Positions 34,078 to 44,390 of a DNA stretch of 64,000 bases are shown here, piece after piece. Source of the DNA: Calocera cornea HHB12733. Taxonomy: Eukaryota > Basidiomycota > Dacrymycetes > Dacrymycetales > Dacrymycetaceae. The stretch is taken from assembly GCA_001632435.1 (NCBI GenBank), contig KV423922.1:194983-258982 (forward strand), given 5' to 3'. The translations under genes and the position numbers were made by a program. The notes beneath the pieces were generated by a model. That model was not told the origin of the DNA, did no database searches, and saw only the letters and a list, made by a program, of their open reading frames with translations. How positions within the stretch are numbered: the stretch's first letter is position 1; every line of letters begins with the position of its first letter.

Positions 34078-35348
34078 CTAAGCCGCATTCTGCTTAATGA
34101 ACTCCCGGATGAAGTTGACCAGCACCGCAGTTTGCTCCTCACTGATCGCGTTGTAAAGCGACACACGCACACCGCCAACCGACCTGTAACTGTTATGAGA
34201 GACATGTACAAGTAGGCAGTGATTAGAACGCACCGATGCCCCGCCAACGCCTTGAAGCCTGCCTTATCCGCCTGCTCCAGGAAGAGCTCCTCCTTGCCCT
34301 CGCCCAAAACATGGAATGTCTGGTTCATCCAACTTCTGCTGTCCTTATGTACCCTCAGCCTGAACAGTCCCTTCGCCGCTCCCTCGTCGAGAACTTCGTA
34401 CAGGATGTCCTTCTTCCGCTCGTTCATCAGCGTGATGGCCGGCATGCCTCCCAGTGATTGTGCGTGCTCCAGGACAAGCTGAGAGACGTACATGGCAAAC
34501 ATCGGGGGAGTGTTGTATAAGCTGTTGTTCGCATGGATCACCTTCCAGTCCATCGTGATCGGTACGGGTTGAGCACCCAGCTTGGCGGCCGCGTCAGTGT
34601 CGACCAAGCAGTCCTTGCGTACGATGAGGACTGTCAGACCGGCAGGTCCAAGGTTCTTCTGGGCACCTGCGTAGATGAGCGCATGTCGTGCGATGTCGGG
34701 GATCGGTCGAGAGAGGAAGGAGGACGAGTAGTCGCCGACGACGGGCACAAAGTCCTCTTCCTTGATGGCTTCCCAAGGGAATGAAGCTGAGGACTTCGGA
34801 TCGGTGGAGAATTGTACGCCGTCGATCGTCTCGTTTTCGCAGTAGTAGACGAAGGCCGGCTTCTTGGAGAATTGGAACGAGCCATGGGGAGGGATGGAGG
34901 CGAACGTCTTGTGATCCTCGCTCACCGTCCGTGCGTCCGTGACGATGTTAACCACTCCACCACCAAGCCGAGTCGCCTCCTCCGAAGCCTTCTTGCTCCA
35001 GTTGCCTGTCACGACATAGTCCATAACACGCTCCTCGTCGGTGAGCTCGGGGTAAAGCAGTCGGTGGCGAGCGAGCAGGTTGAGCACAACGGCCGAGAAC
35101 TGGCCCGTTGCCCCGCCTTGCGTGAAGAGGACTTCATGGGTCGGCGGCACGTCCAGCTGGGTGCGGATGAGCGCGGCGAGGTCGTTGACGATAGCGCCGA
35201 AATACCCGCTGCGGTGAGACAGCTCGGCAAGGCCGATGCCAGTGCCCTTGTAATTGATCAGCCCCTTGGCGGCCTCTTCCAGTACCGACGTTGGCAGGGC
35301 ACAAGGGCCGGAGTTGAAGTTGATAACCTGGGTGCGCTCGAGGGACAT
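34078..35348 (-). CDS. SER1: Phosphoserine aminotransferase
   Basis: The start at 35348 gives MSLERTQVINFNSGPCALPT, then EAAKGLINYKGTGIGLAELSHRS, VLFTQGGATGQFSAVVLNLL, DYVVTGNWSKKASEEATRLG, VVGDYSSSFLSRPID-like, and HALIYAGAQKNLGPAGLTVLIV with the PLP-binding Lys in AQKN. NTPPMFAMYVSQLVLEHAQSLGG and GEGKEELFLEQADKAGFKALAGHR follow. One intron near the end joins to YRSVGGVRVSLYNAISEEQT and VNFIREFIKQNAA, with the stop at 34078-34080. It transfers the amino group from glutamate to 3-phosphohydroxypyruvate in serine synthesis. Length and motifs match the eukaryotic family. It is transcribed in the same direction as HSP90 and TRM9. Confidence 0.96.
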
Positions 35349-35758
35349 GGCGGCTTCGTGTCAAGGACGGTGGTCAAGTACGGCACGCGTTGGGGTAGAT
35401 GTTAATCGCGGTGAAAATGACGGGCCGAGTCACCGCGACTTCGTGTCGGTGCATTGCGTGACCACGCCAAATTGGCTACGCTGTCCTTGCAAGGTGGAGA
35501 AGAAGCAACCAACGTATCTAGTACAGCTTATCCGACAACTGCCAGCGAAACCGGCGTCATACAACCTAGTTCACCGGGGCAAACGCGTTGCAAACGCGAC
35601 CCGCACACAATTTTGCTTTGCATCAGCAACATTTCTATTGGATGAGTCATAGCTAGTGTAGGAATGCATGCAAACGTGACCAGAGAGAGAATGAAAGGAT
35701 GTATGGAAACACATGAGAAGCGCAATTAGCCCCTTGAAAACCGCTCCACAGCACACGA
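35349..35758 (-). promoter_or_regulatory. SER1 promoter and HSP90 3' region
   Basis: These 410 bp carry the SER1 upstream DNA. CGAGTCA at 35426-35432 reads TGACTCG on the SER1 strand, one base from the Gcn4 consensus and 78 bp before the start. The rest is the HSP90 3' untranslated region, with no further feature seen. Confidence 0.45.
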
Positions 35759-37897
35759 TTAGTCGATGTCCTCCATCGCGGAGGCCGAGGTCGCCTCTGC
35801 CTCGGGCTTCTCCTCCTCCTTCGCTTCAGGAACGGCCGCAGGTGCCTCCTCCTCATCAACGTCGAGGCCGAGGGAGATCATGCGGTGGATGCGCTTGGCA
35901 AAGTGCGTGGGCTCGTCGAGGACGAAGCCGGAGGTGAGCAGGGCAGTCTCGTAGAGGAGGTAGGTCAAGTCGCGGACGGTCTTGTCGTTCTTGTCGGCGG
36001 CGACCTTGGTCTTGAGTTCCCTGATGATGGGGTTGTGGGGGTTGAGCTCGAGAGTCTTCTTGCTCGCCATGTACGACGACATCGAGGCATCACGGAGGGC
36101 CTGCGCCTTCATGATACGCTCCATGTTGGACGACCAGCCAAACTGACCAGTGACGAGGACACAAGGAGAGTCCACAATACGGTTGGACACGACGACCTTC
36201 TCGACCTTGTCACCGAGCGCCTCCTTGATGGACTTGCAGAGGTCGTCGAACTGCTTCGCCTCCTCCTCGCGCTCCTTCTTCTCCTCTTCGGTCTCCTCGA
36301 GCTCGAGACCCTCCTTGGACACGCATACAAGCTTCTTCCCCTCGAATTCCTTCAACTGGGTGACGGCGTACTCATCGATGGGGTCCACGAGCAAGAGGAC
36401 CTCGAAGCCCTTCTTCTTGAGCACCTCAAGGAAGGGCGAGTCGCGGGTCGCAGCAAGAGACTCGCCGGTGAGGTAGTAGATCGACTTCTGCACCTCCGGC
36501 ATGCGGGTGATGTAGTCCTTGAAAGAGGTCATCTCCTCACCAGACTTGGTCGAGTAGAAGCGGAGGAACTCGGCGAGCTTCGACCTGTTCTGGCTGTCCT
36601 CGTGGATGCCCAGCTTCAGGTTCTTGGCGAAGGCCTCGTAAAACTTGGCGAAATTGTCCTTGTCCTCGGCGATCTCGCTGAACAGGTCCATGCACTTCTT
36701 GACCAGGTTCTTGCGGATGACCTTGAGGATCTTGTTCTGCTGCAGCGTCTCACGGGAGATGTTGAGCGGGAGATCCTCAGAGTCGACGATACCCTTGACA
36801 AAGTTAAGGTACTCGGGGATGATGTCCTCACAGTCGTCCATGATGAACACGCGACGGACGTAGAGCTTGATGTTGTTGCGCTTCTTCTTGGTCTCGAAGA
36901 GGTCGAAAGGAGCACGCTTGGGAATGAAGAGAATGGCCTTGAACTCGAGCTGGCCCTCGACGGAGAAGTGTTTCACGGCCAGAGGATCCTCCCAGTCATT
37001 GGTCAGGCTCTTGTAGAACGCGTTGTACTCTTCCTGGGTGATCTCGGCGGGGTTGCGAGTCCAGAGCGGCTTGGTCTTGTTCAGCTCCTCGTTCTCGACA
37101 ACCTTCTCCTTGACAGTCTTGGTCTTCTTCTTGTCCTCGTCATCGACCTCCTCGATCTTGGCCTCGTCCTCCTTGGCCTCCTCGTCGTCCTCCACCTCCT
37201 TCTCGACCTCCTTGGTGACGGCGAGCTGGATGGGGTACGAGATGAACTCGGAGTGCTTCTTCACAATGTCCTTGATCCGCTTCTCCTCGAGGTACTCGAG
37301 CTGGTCCTCCTTGAGGTACAGGAGGATCTCGGTACCACGGCCGAGTGGCGGGTTGACGGTATCGTGGGTGATGGTGAAGGTACCACCGGCGGCGGACTCC
37401 CAGATGTACTGCTCATCGTCGTTGTGCTTGGTGATGACCTGCACACGGTCGGCAACGAGGTATGCCGAGTAGAAACCGACACCGAACTGCCCGATGCAGG
37501 AGACGTCGGCACCGGCGGACATGGCCTCCATGAACGCCTTGGTCCCAGACTTTGCGATCGTGCCGAGGTTGTTAACGAGGTCGGCCTTGGTCATGCCGAT
37601 ACCGGTGTCACGGATCGACAGTGTCTTGTTCTCCTTGTTGGGCGTCAACCGGATGTACAGCTCCTTCTCCGTGTCGAGCTGGGAGGGGTCCGTCAAGGCC
37701 GCATAGCGGATCTTGTCGAGCGCATCACTGGCGTTTGAGATGATCTCTCGGAGGAAGATCTCCTTGTTGGAGTAGAAGGCTACGATAGAGGGTCAGTCGA
37801 CGTTCAGGCTGACGAGGAAAGGGAGGAGCTCACTGTTAATGATCAAGTCCAGGAGCTGGGATATCTCCGCCTGGAAGCCAAACTGTTCGGTGGCCAT
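35759..37897 (-). CDS. HSP90: Cytosolic chaperone Hsp90
   Basis: Exon 1 (37897 to about 37832) encodes [20 protein letters not shown]; after a short intron the protein continues [20 protein letters not shown]. The ATP-binding GHKL domain shows [32 protein letters not shown] and [15 protein letters not shown]. An acidic linker with [20 protein letters not shown] follows, then the middle domain ([53 protein letters not shown] with [15 protein letters not shown]) and the dimerisation domain. It ends [19 protein letters not shown], where most cytosolic Hsp90s end in MEEVD. The gene folds kinases, transcription factors and other clients. Its promoter lies in the right arm of the inverted duplication and carries heat-shock elements. 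The MEDID ending may alter binding of TPR co-chaperones. Confidence 0.98.
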
Positions 37898-38012
37898 CGT
37901 GGGTTTGGGTTGCTTTTGGGTACGGGGATGGGTACAGGGATGGGTGCGGAGAGGTAGCAGAAAGGTAGAAGAATGCAAAGAGTGACGCGCAAGGTGGGGA
38001 TGAAAAGTTCGG

Positions 38013-38107
38013 TTTAAATAACAGGGACCCAAAACGAAAGTGCTAGAAGGTTCATAGAGCACCAGTGCACAGCCACCACTACGCGTGGTCACTCTGCGAG
38101 AACCTTC
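38013..38107 (-). promoter_or_regulatory. HSP90 promoter: heat-shock elements and TATA-like box
   Basis: On the HSP90 strand GAAGGTTCTCGCA (38107-38095) and GAACCTTCTAGC (38053-38042) fit the GAAnnTTCnnG heat-shock element pattern. TTATTTAAA at about 38021-38013 is a TATA-like box about 120 bp before the start codon. Control by Hsf1 is inferred from these sites and from what is known of HSP90 genes. Confidence 0.7.
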
Positions 38108-38314
38108 CGTTGTAGGGCCGCATGTATGCCGCTCCGCTGCTGCACCCCTATTAGCGTCCAGACCGGAAATCAATGAGTCCGCGCCCCATTCCCGCCGTCT
38201 AGAAGGCTCGCGAGGCATGTACAACCAGCTCACAGCATGGAACACCCGCACAGGTTTCCCATTTACGCATATCCCGACGGAACTACAATGAATAGCGGGA
38301 TGTATGCACACTGC

Positions 38315-38436
38315 CTATTTGGCCTTGATCTCCGCTGAAACGTTCCTCAACCTCTCCTCGGTAAACCGCGCTGCGGCCGCTGATGTAATCGATTTGACCG
38401 TCTTCACCACTTCCGCATCCAGGTTCGGGAGCGTGA
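38315..38436 (-). pseudogene. Duplicated last exon of DOA1
   Basis: The minus strand encodes LTLPNLDAEVVKTVKSITSA and continues through ARFTEERLRNVSAEIKAK to a TAG stop, equal to the last DOA1 exon but with two amino acid changes (Q to K, K to R). It also keeps the upstream intron end. The rest of DOA1 is absent, so this is a gene fragment left by the rearrangement. Confidence 0.9.
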
Positions 38437-38484
38437 GCTGCGCGTGTCATCAGTGATCATACCCGTGAGGTTCACGAATGACTC

Positions 38485-38790
38485 ACGGTATTAAACCACG
38501 GAAGTAAACCTTATAGCCGATGTAAGATAGCTACTGGAAGCAAATTGCGGCACGGATGCAATGAGATAGCGGAAGTAACCCGGACACACGGAGGAAAATA
38601 ATAAGCGCGAACAGATCAGCTTAGGGAGGTGGACTCCGAAGCGGAGGTAAATGAGCAGCGGAGTTAAATGACATCCGGAAGCAAACCCAAAACGGAAGTG
38701 AAGCAACCAGCGGACGTAGATGCTGAGCGGAAGTAAAGTACTAGGGGAGGCAAATGTTAGAGCGGAGGCATTTGCCGCCAGCGGAGTTCA
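38485..38790 (+). repeat. GCGGAAGCAAA array 4
   Basis: About 14 units in one direction directly outside the right duplication arm: CCACGGAAGTAAAC (about 38497), TACTGGAAGCAAAT (about 38532), TAGCGGAAGTAACC (about 38565), AAGCGGAGGTAAAT (about 38639), ATCCGGAAGCAAAC (about 38674), GAGCGGAAGTAAAG (about 38724) and AGGGGAGGCAAAT (about 38742). It ends upstream of the AP-2 mu gene. Confidence 0.85.
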
Positions 38791-38966
38791 GTACGCCCTC
38801 CCGACCCAAACCACAACCCAAACCCCCACAGTCCTTGGCACAGCCTCCATATCGCGGACGACGCGATCGGCCACGATCGAGGTCAGGGTAGCGAACGCCT
38901 GAGGCAGGACAACGCTCCCTCCTGGGCCCCTACTATTGTCTGTACACGACTCTCCTCTCACCGACG
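38791..38966 (+). promoter_or_regulatory. AP-2 mu upstream region
   Basis: 176 bp between array 4 and the start codon. It is C/A-rich with no TATA box. The array may be part of the upstream region. Confidence 0.35.
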
Positions 38967-40661
38967 ATGATATCTGTAGGCCCGCTCTATGCCCAAGACT
39001 TGGTCTTCATCTAACCGCTCATCAGGGATTCTTCATCTTCAACCAAAAGGGCGAGGTGCTCATATCCCGGCTGTACCGGACAGATCTCAAGTCCGTCCCT
39101 CTCACAACGTCGGTTAACAGCTCACTAACGGTTTCGTCAGGCGCTCAGTGGCCGACGTCTTCCGAGTTCAGGTCGTATCCAACACCGATGTCCGCTCTCC
39201 AATCATTACCCTTGGCTCAACGTCCTTCTTCCATGTCAGGGTAGCCAATGTCTATGTCCTGGCCGTGACAAAGTGCGCCGTTCTTCGTCTAAAGGACGTA
39301 GGAACAATGAAATGACATTGTACAGATCCAATGCCAACGCGGCACTGGTTTTCGAGTTCTGCTATAGGTTCATTTCCATTGCAAAGTCGTACTTTGGCAA
39401 GTTGGACGAGGAAGCGGTCAAGAACAACTTTGTCATGATTTACGAGCTCATTGACGGTGCGTGGACTTCGGTTGGCTAACAACAATGAAACTGATCTGAG
39501 GCCCCAGAAATCCTTGACTTTGGATACCCGCAGAACAGCGAAATTGAAACACTCAAGCATTACATCACCTCCGAAAGCGTGCGGTCAGAGATTGCCTTAG
39601 TTCGCTTATTCTCTATACCGCAAGCGACGTTGGATACTTACCGTCACTGCAGAGAGACGACTCCAAGATTGCGGCTCAAACAACCGGGTCAACATCATGG
39701 CGGAGGACGGGTATCCGGTACAAGAAGAACGAGGCCTTCGTAGATGTGGTCGAGGTCGTACACCTGCTGATGAGTGCGAGCGGTGCGCATTCCCTTCCGG
39801 TATCTAGATGCGTGTAGTTGATTGAGCGGCAGGAACTGTTCTGCGGGCCGACGTGACCGGCCAAGTGCTCATGCGCGCGTACCTGAGCGGCATGCCCGAG
39901 TGCAAGTTCGGCCTGAATGACAAGGTCGTCCTCCAGAACACGCGGCGTGCCGAGGGCGAGACGTACGAGGCGGGTACGGTCGAGCTCGAGGACGCGCAGT
40001 TTCACCAGTGCGTCCGGCTCAACATGTTCGATACCGACCGCAGCATCACATTCATCCCTCCCGACGGCGAGTTCGAACTCATGCGCTACCGCGCAGAGAG
40101 CAGCGTACATCTGCCACTGCGCGTACAACCGATCGTGACCGAGGTCGGCAAGACCCATGTCGACTATACCATCGCGGTTAAGGCCAACTTCAACTCGAAG
40201 CTCAGCGCGACCGAGGTCGTTATACGCATACCCACCCCTCTGAATACAACCCAAGTGGAATGCAAGTCGCCTGCTGGAAAGGCCAAGTACGTCCCAGCAG
40301 AGAACGTGATCCGATGGCAGTACGCGCTACTTCTTTTCTGGCATCTGCCATTCCTTCTGACATCAGCACAGGATACCGCGCGTGCAAGGCGGGAGCGAAG
40401 TGACCCTAACCGCTACCGCCTCCCTGACCCAGACGACCGACCGCAAACCGTGGCAGCGGCCGCCGATGGACGTTGACTTCCAGGTGCTCATGTTCACCGC
40501 TTCGGGGCTGCTGGTCCGGTATCTAAAGGTGTACGAAAAGAGCGGGTATAACAGCGTCAAGTGGGTGAGGTACCTGACCAAGGCCAACGGGAGCTATCAG
40601 ATCAGGGTAAGATGCTCTTTCGGACTTGTGCTCCTTTGTGCTGACTATTGCTTAGTTCTGA
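38967..40661 (+). CDS. APM4: AP-2 clathrin adaptor complex mu subunit
   Basis: The first exon is only 9 nt (ATGATATCT, 38967-38975). Exon 2 from 39026 gives GFFIFNQKGEVLISRLYRTDLK, and the next RSVADVFRVQVVSNTDVRSP, then ITLGSTSFFHVRVANVYVLA. The longin-type N domain continues NANAALVFEFCYRFISIAKSY and [20 protein letters not shown]. The mu homology domain has TGIRYKKNEAFVDVVEVVHL, VTGQVLMRAYLSGMPECKFG, FDTDRSITFIPPDGEFELM and VKANFNSKLSATEVVIRIP. The final splice gives YQIRF with a 6-nt last exon (40656-40661). This subunit reads YxxPhi sorting signals and PIP2 at the plasma membrane during endocytosis. The RYKKNE segment matches AP-2 rather than AP-1 mu. Confidence 0.95.
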
Positions 40662-40957
40662 GAGTCACGGGGAACGTTCTTTTCATTCCTAATATGTATC
40701 ATATCGGGATCCTCTTGATCGAGCTTTTAATGTACGACTATGACTGAGCACCTCTTTCGATCAGCTTGTCACGCGCGCGATGGTTGGTCGGCGGAGATAG
40801 CTTTCCAAGCGCGTGACTCCAGAAGTAAGGGGCCCATGGCTTCTTTCCGATGACTTGCCTTTCCACATATAACCCGACAAGAACGGGTTATGGCAGTCGA
40901 CGGTTTTGTTCCGCACCATCATCATCACTTCTTCTTCACTTCTTCTCCAGCCTTGCT

Positions 40958-43437
40958 ATGGAACAACTTACCGCGAATGCAGTCTCCCACATTGTCTCTG
41001 CTGAGTCCTTCGACAACTACAAGCCTGTCGTCCAGGTTCTCACCGTCAAAAGGGTGACGGAAACACGGGCAGGTGTTTCAGAAAGGATCAGGTGCGCATA
41101 CAACTGCGCTCGATGGAACCTGTTGACGAAGACCCCGTCAGGCTCATGCTAAGCGATGGACAACGCTTCACTCCGGCCATGTTGGCCACGCAACAGAATC
41201 ACTTCGCGTCCGATGGGCTACTCACCAAGTGGTGCCTTATCAGACTGAGTCAGTTTACCCGGAGTAGGGTGCAAGGGAAACAGTAAGCGTCTTGTATGCA
41301 TCAGCTCTATGACTGATTGGAGACTGCGAAAGGATCATCATTGTCATGGCACTCGACATCATCAGGCAACAGAAAGACAAGATCGGCGAACCCTTACCAA
41401 TCGATGTTCGTGGACCAACTTTTGTACAACAGATCAAGGCTACACCAACCCTCTCGCGGAACTCGCAGCTGAATAAAGTATCGGGGAAGCCAACGACCAA
41501 GGGCTTCAACACGACAAAGAGCATGAAAGGCGGGCACACGATCACCCCAATCTCGGACCTGAGTCCGTATGCCCGGGAGTGAGTCAGACACGCATTGCAG
41601 GGAAAGGCGGGCCCTGTTCTGACTTCTTTTGTCCATAGCTGGACAGTCAAGGCGAGAATTGACCAGAAGTCGGATATCCGGAGCTGGTCCAACAGCAAAG
41701 GCAGCGGACAACTGTTCAGCCTCGTGATGATGGACGAGACGGTACGCGTGTATTTGTAACCTGACGAGTCTCTCCTACCTACTCTATTTTCAGAAAAGCA
41801 TAAAGGCCACGGCGTTTAAGAACGAAGTGGATAAATTCTATGATCTGTTGCAGGAGGGCCGAGTACACAACTCTCAACGGTAGGGACGTTGAATTTATTG
41901 ACATTGCCTCTATAGGTCTACTATATATCGGCAGCCAAGGTCGTGCCCGGTTCGCCGTTTCCCCATCGCAACTCTTTCGAACACTAATGACTTTGAGCAG
42001 CTAAGAAGCAATTCAGCAAGATCGACAATGATTACGAAGTCATATTGGCAGATAGCACCATAATTGAAGAGGTAAACTTTCCCACGATACAGTGACAACA
42101 CACTTACACTTGGTTTTCAAGTGCCACGATGACTCAAATATGCCCGAGATCGACCAAGCGTATACACCTTTAGCGAATCTACAGGACCTCAGCAAGGACC
42201 AACTCTGCAGTTCGTCTTCGCATTCTCCTATTCTCATGGTCCACTCGTGAATTATGGTCTTTGACAGATGTTTTGGGTGTCGTGGCGGAAGTTGACGACC
42301 TTCAAAAAATATCGGTGAAGAAAGCCCAGCGTATGGTAAGTACGCTATATGCGCGTTGAGAACGCCATCACGTGATACATGCATACATGTAGGTCTCAAA
42401 GAGAGGACTCATCATCGTTGATCGCTCGGGATTCAGTTGCCGCGTCACACTCTGGGGAAAGGTAGCCGAAGAGTTTGAGGCGCAGCCAAACCCAGTGGTC
42501 TCGTTCCGGTCGCTGAAAGTAGACGACTTCAATGGACGAAGCTTGAGCTACCAGGGTGGTTCAAGCAGGATGAGTATCGATCCCGATTTGGAAGAGGCCC
42601 ATGCTCTGAGGGGATGGTGAGTCTCGACTGCAGGGCTGCCGCGTCATTACTGATCACGTTTTAGGTTCGACGCCGTTGGGGCAAGTCAAACATTCCAAGC
42701 ATGCCAAGGTGTCTCTGCCTCGCGAGGCACTAGCTCTGGTTTGGATCGAACGGAGCTCATGAGTATAGCGGATGTGAAAAACAACAACGTCGGCATGTCG
42801 GAAACCGCTTATTTCACCGTCAAGCTTAGGATCCTGTACACCATCAAGGCCAAACGAGAGACCACCTTCTGTTATCCTTCCTGTCCCGGTGAAGACTGTA
42901 AGAAGAAGGTGATTCTGGACGGCGGTAAATGGCGGTGTGCAAAGTGCGATGGAATCTGGAACCAGCCGCTGTATCGGTATGCTTCAGTGACTCACTGTAG
43001 ACTGTGAGAAAACCTGACATGCGTACAGTTATGTGACGACCGTCGGTGCGGCAGACCACCATGACACCGCTTGGTTCAGCGTTTTCGACGACATTGGGCA
43101 AGAGATATTCGACATGAGCGCGGGCGAATTTCAGAACTTACAGGTATAGCAGATCCTCTGCATATATCAATTGGCTAACACTACGACAGAACGTGGACGA
43201 GGAGGCTTTTGCACGACAGTCCAAAGTACCTCAGAGCAAGCAGTATTACTTCAAGTGCAAGGCGGAGGAGAACGTAGTCAACGTGTGTGGTGATACAACT
43301 GCACGCGACAAGATTTGCTCAGGTCTCTACAGTCGCAGTCCCGCGTTAGGTACACGATCTTGAAAGCCTTCCCTCTCGACTACAAGACTGAGATGAAGAT
43401 GCTCGTCAAGATGATGGACGAAACCTATAACCAGTGA
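40958..43437 (+). CDS. RFA1: Replication protein A large subunit
   Basis: The start at 40958 gives MEQLTANAVSHIVSAESFDN, then YKPVVQVLTVKRV of the N-terminal OB fold. After a linker with PISDLSPYA, DBD-A begins NWTVKARIDQKSDIRSWSNS, continuing KGSGQLFSLVMMDE and AFKNEVDKFYDLLQEGRVY. DBD-B has LSKDQLC..LGVVAEVDDLQKISVKKAQR and IIVDRSGFSCRVTLWGKVAEEF. DBD-C carries the zinc ribbon: CYPSCPGEDCKKKVILDGGKW then RCAKCDGIWNQPLYRY. It ends YTILKAFPLDYKTEMKMLVK and a stop at 43435-43437. The protein is the major single-strand DNA-binding subunit in replication, recombination and checkpoint signalling. Many introns are about 50 bp. It starts 296 bp after the AP-2 mu stop, on the same strand. Confidence 0.96.
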
Positions 43438-43639
43438 AGGCGCCGACATCGGCTTCTGCACCTGCTGCATGATGGAGAATAGCGCGCTTGGAAATCCCTG
43501 AAGAACGCTTGCGTTGAGATACCGCAATACATACATACCCATAGCGATACTGAAACAGAAGTGTAACACGCGCCGACCATGGGATTACATTAGCTACGCG
43601 ACTATTGATAAGCAGATATGCCATACGAAGCAGATAATG

Positions 43640-44390
43640 CTTTAAGTGCTGAGTCTGCCTCCGCTTCCAAGCCGTCAACAGTTTTGGCCATTGGATAGAT
43701 GTGTCGATAACAAAATACAGCGGTTCACTAATCCGCGCATCACCTGAAGAAATTAATTGTTGCTAACCGAATTGAGTCCACGGCGCGGTGTTCGACTGCA
43801 TTGGAATATGGAGGCACTTCAAGGACACCCCAAATTACATCCGCCGGAAGGTCCAGCGGGAGCAAAATGGCTCTGGAGGGGAGATAGAGTTCGGGAGCAG
43901 ATCCCTGAGGGGAAGTAGTAATAGGAGTGGAAGCAATTATAGTCGCGGAACCAGATACTTGAGCGGATGCAAAGCTATCTCCAGAAACAGATACACAGCC
44001 GGAAGCAAGTACACCACCGGAAGCACATATGAGCCGAAGTAAATAGGTGAACGGAAGCAAAGAAATACGCGGAGGAAAATATGTAAAGGCACGCAAATGG
44101 GTAAACGGACGCAAACACTTAAGCGGAAGCATCTTTAAGCGGGAGCAAATACATAACGGAGGCAAACACAAAGCGGAAGCAAACATAATAGCGGTAGTAA
44201 ACACATAGACGGGAGCATTACACAGCCGGAAGCAAATGAAAGTGTAAACAGAACCCAACCGAAAGCAGAAACAAGAACGGAAACAAATATTTACCGGACG
44301 CAAATATTAATGCGGAGGTAGATCTATGAACGGAAGCAAATACATTAGCGGAAGTCAATCTGGACAACTTTAGTAAACGCTGAAGTGGAA
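43640..44390 (+). repeat. GCGGAAGCAAA array 5
   Basis: This is the most regular array: about 29 units in 43855-44372, mean spacing about 18 bp. Examples are GAGCGGATGCAAAG, GAACGGAAGCAAAG, AAACGGACGCAAAC, AAGCGGGAGCAAAT, AAGCGGAAGCAAAC and AACGGAAGCAAAT. One reverse-direction unit (CTGCCTCCGCTTCC) lies at about 43654. The core is kept and the 5-7 bp between cores differ almost everywhere. In-frame stretches encode SGSK-like hexapeptides, but stops break all frames. The array follows RFA1. Confidence 0.9.

Larger units (their letters stand above)
37940..38460 (-). repeat. Inverted duplication, right arm
   Basis: Read on the minus strand, this arm has a DOA1 3' end fragment followed by the working HSP90 promoter. 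It matches 30221-30740 along its length. It starts about 40 bp before the HSP90 start codon, so the duplication ends within the HSP90 leader. The two arms enclose 7.2 kb with HSP90, SER1, TRM9 and the GDSL esterase gene. Confidence 0.9.

Noticed and set aside
35885..37738. 617-codon ORF opposite HSP90
   Set aside because: It is the exact antisense of a highly conserved gene and consists of Leu/Val/Asp/Glu-rich low-complexity sequence, as expected from biased third positions of HSP90 codons.
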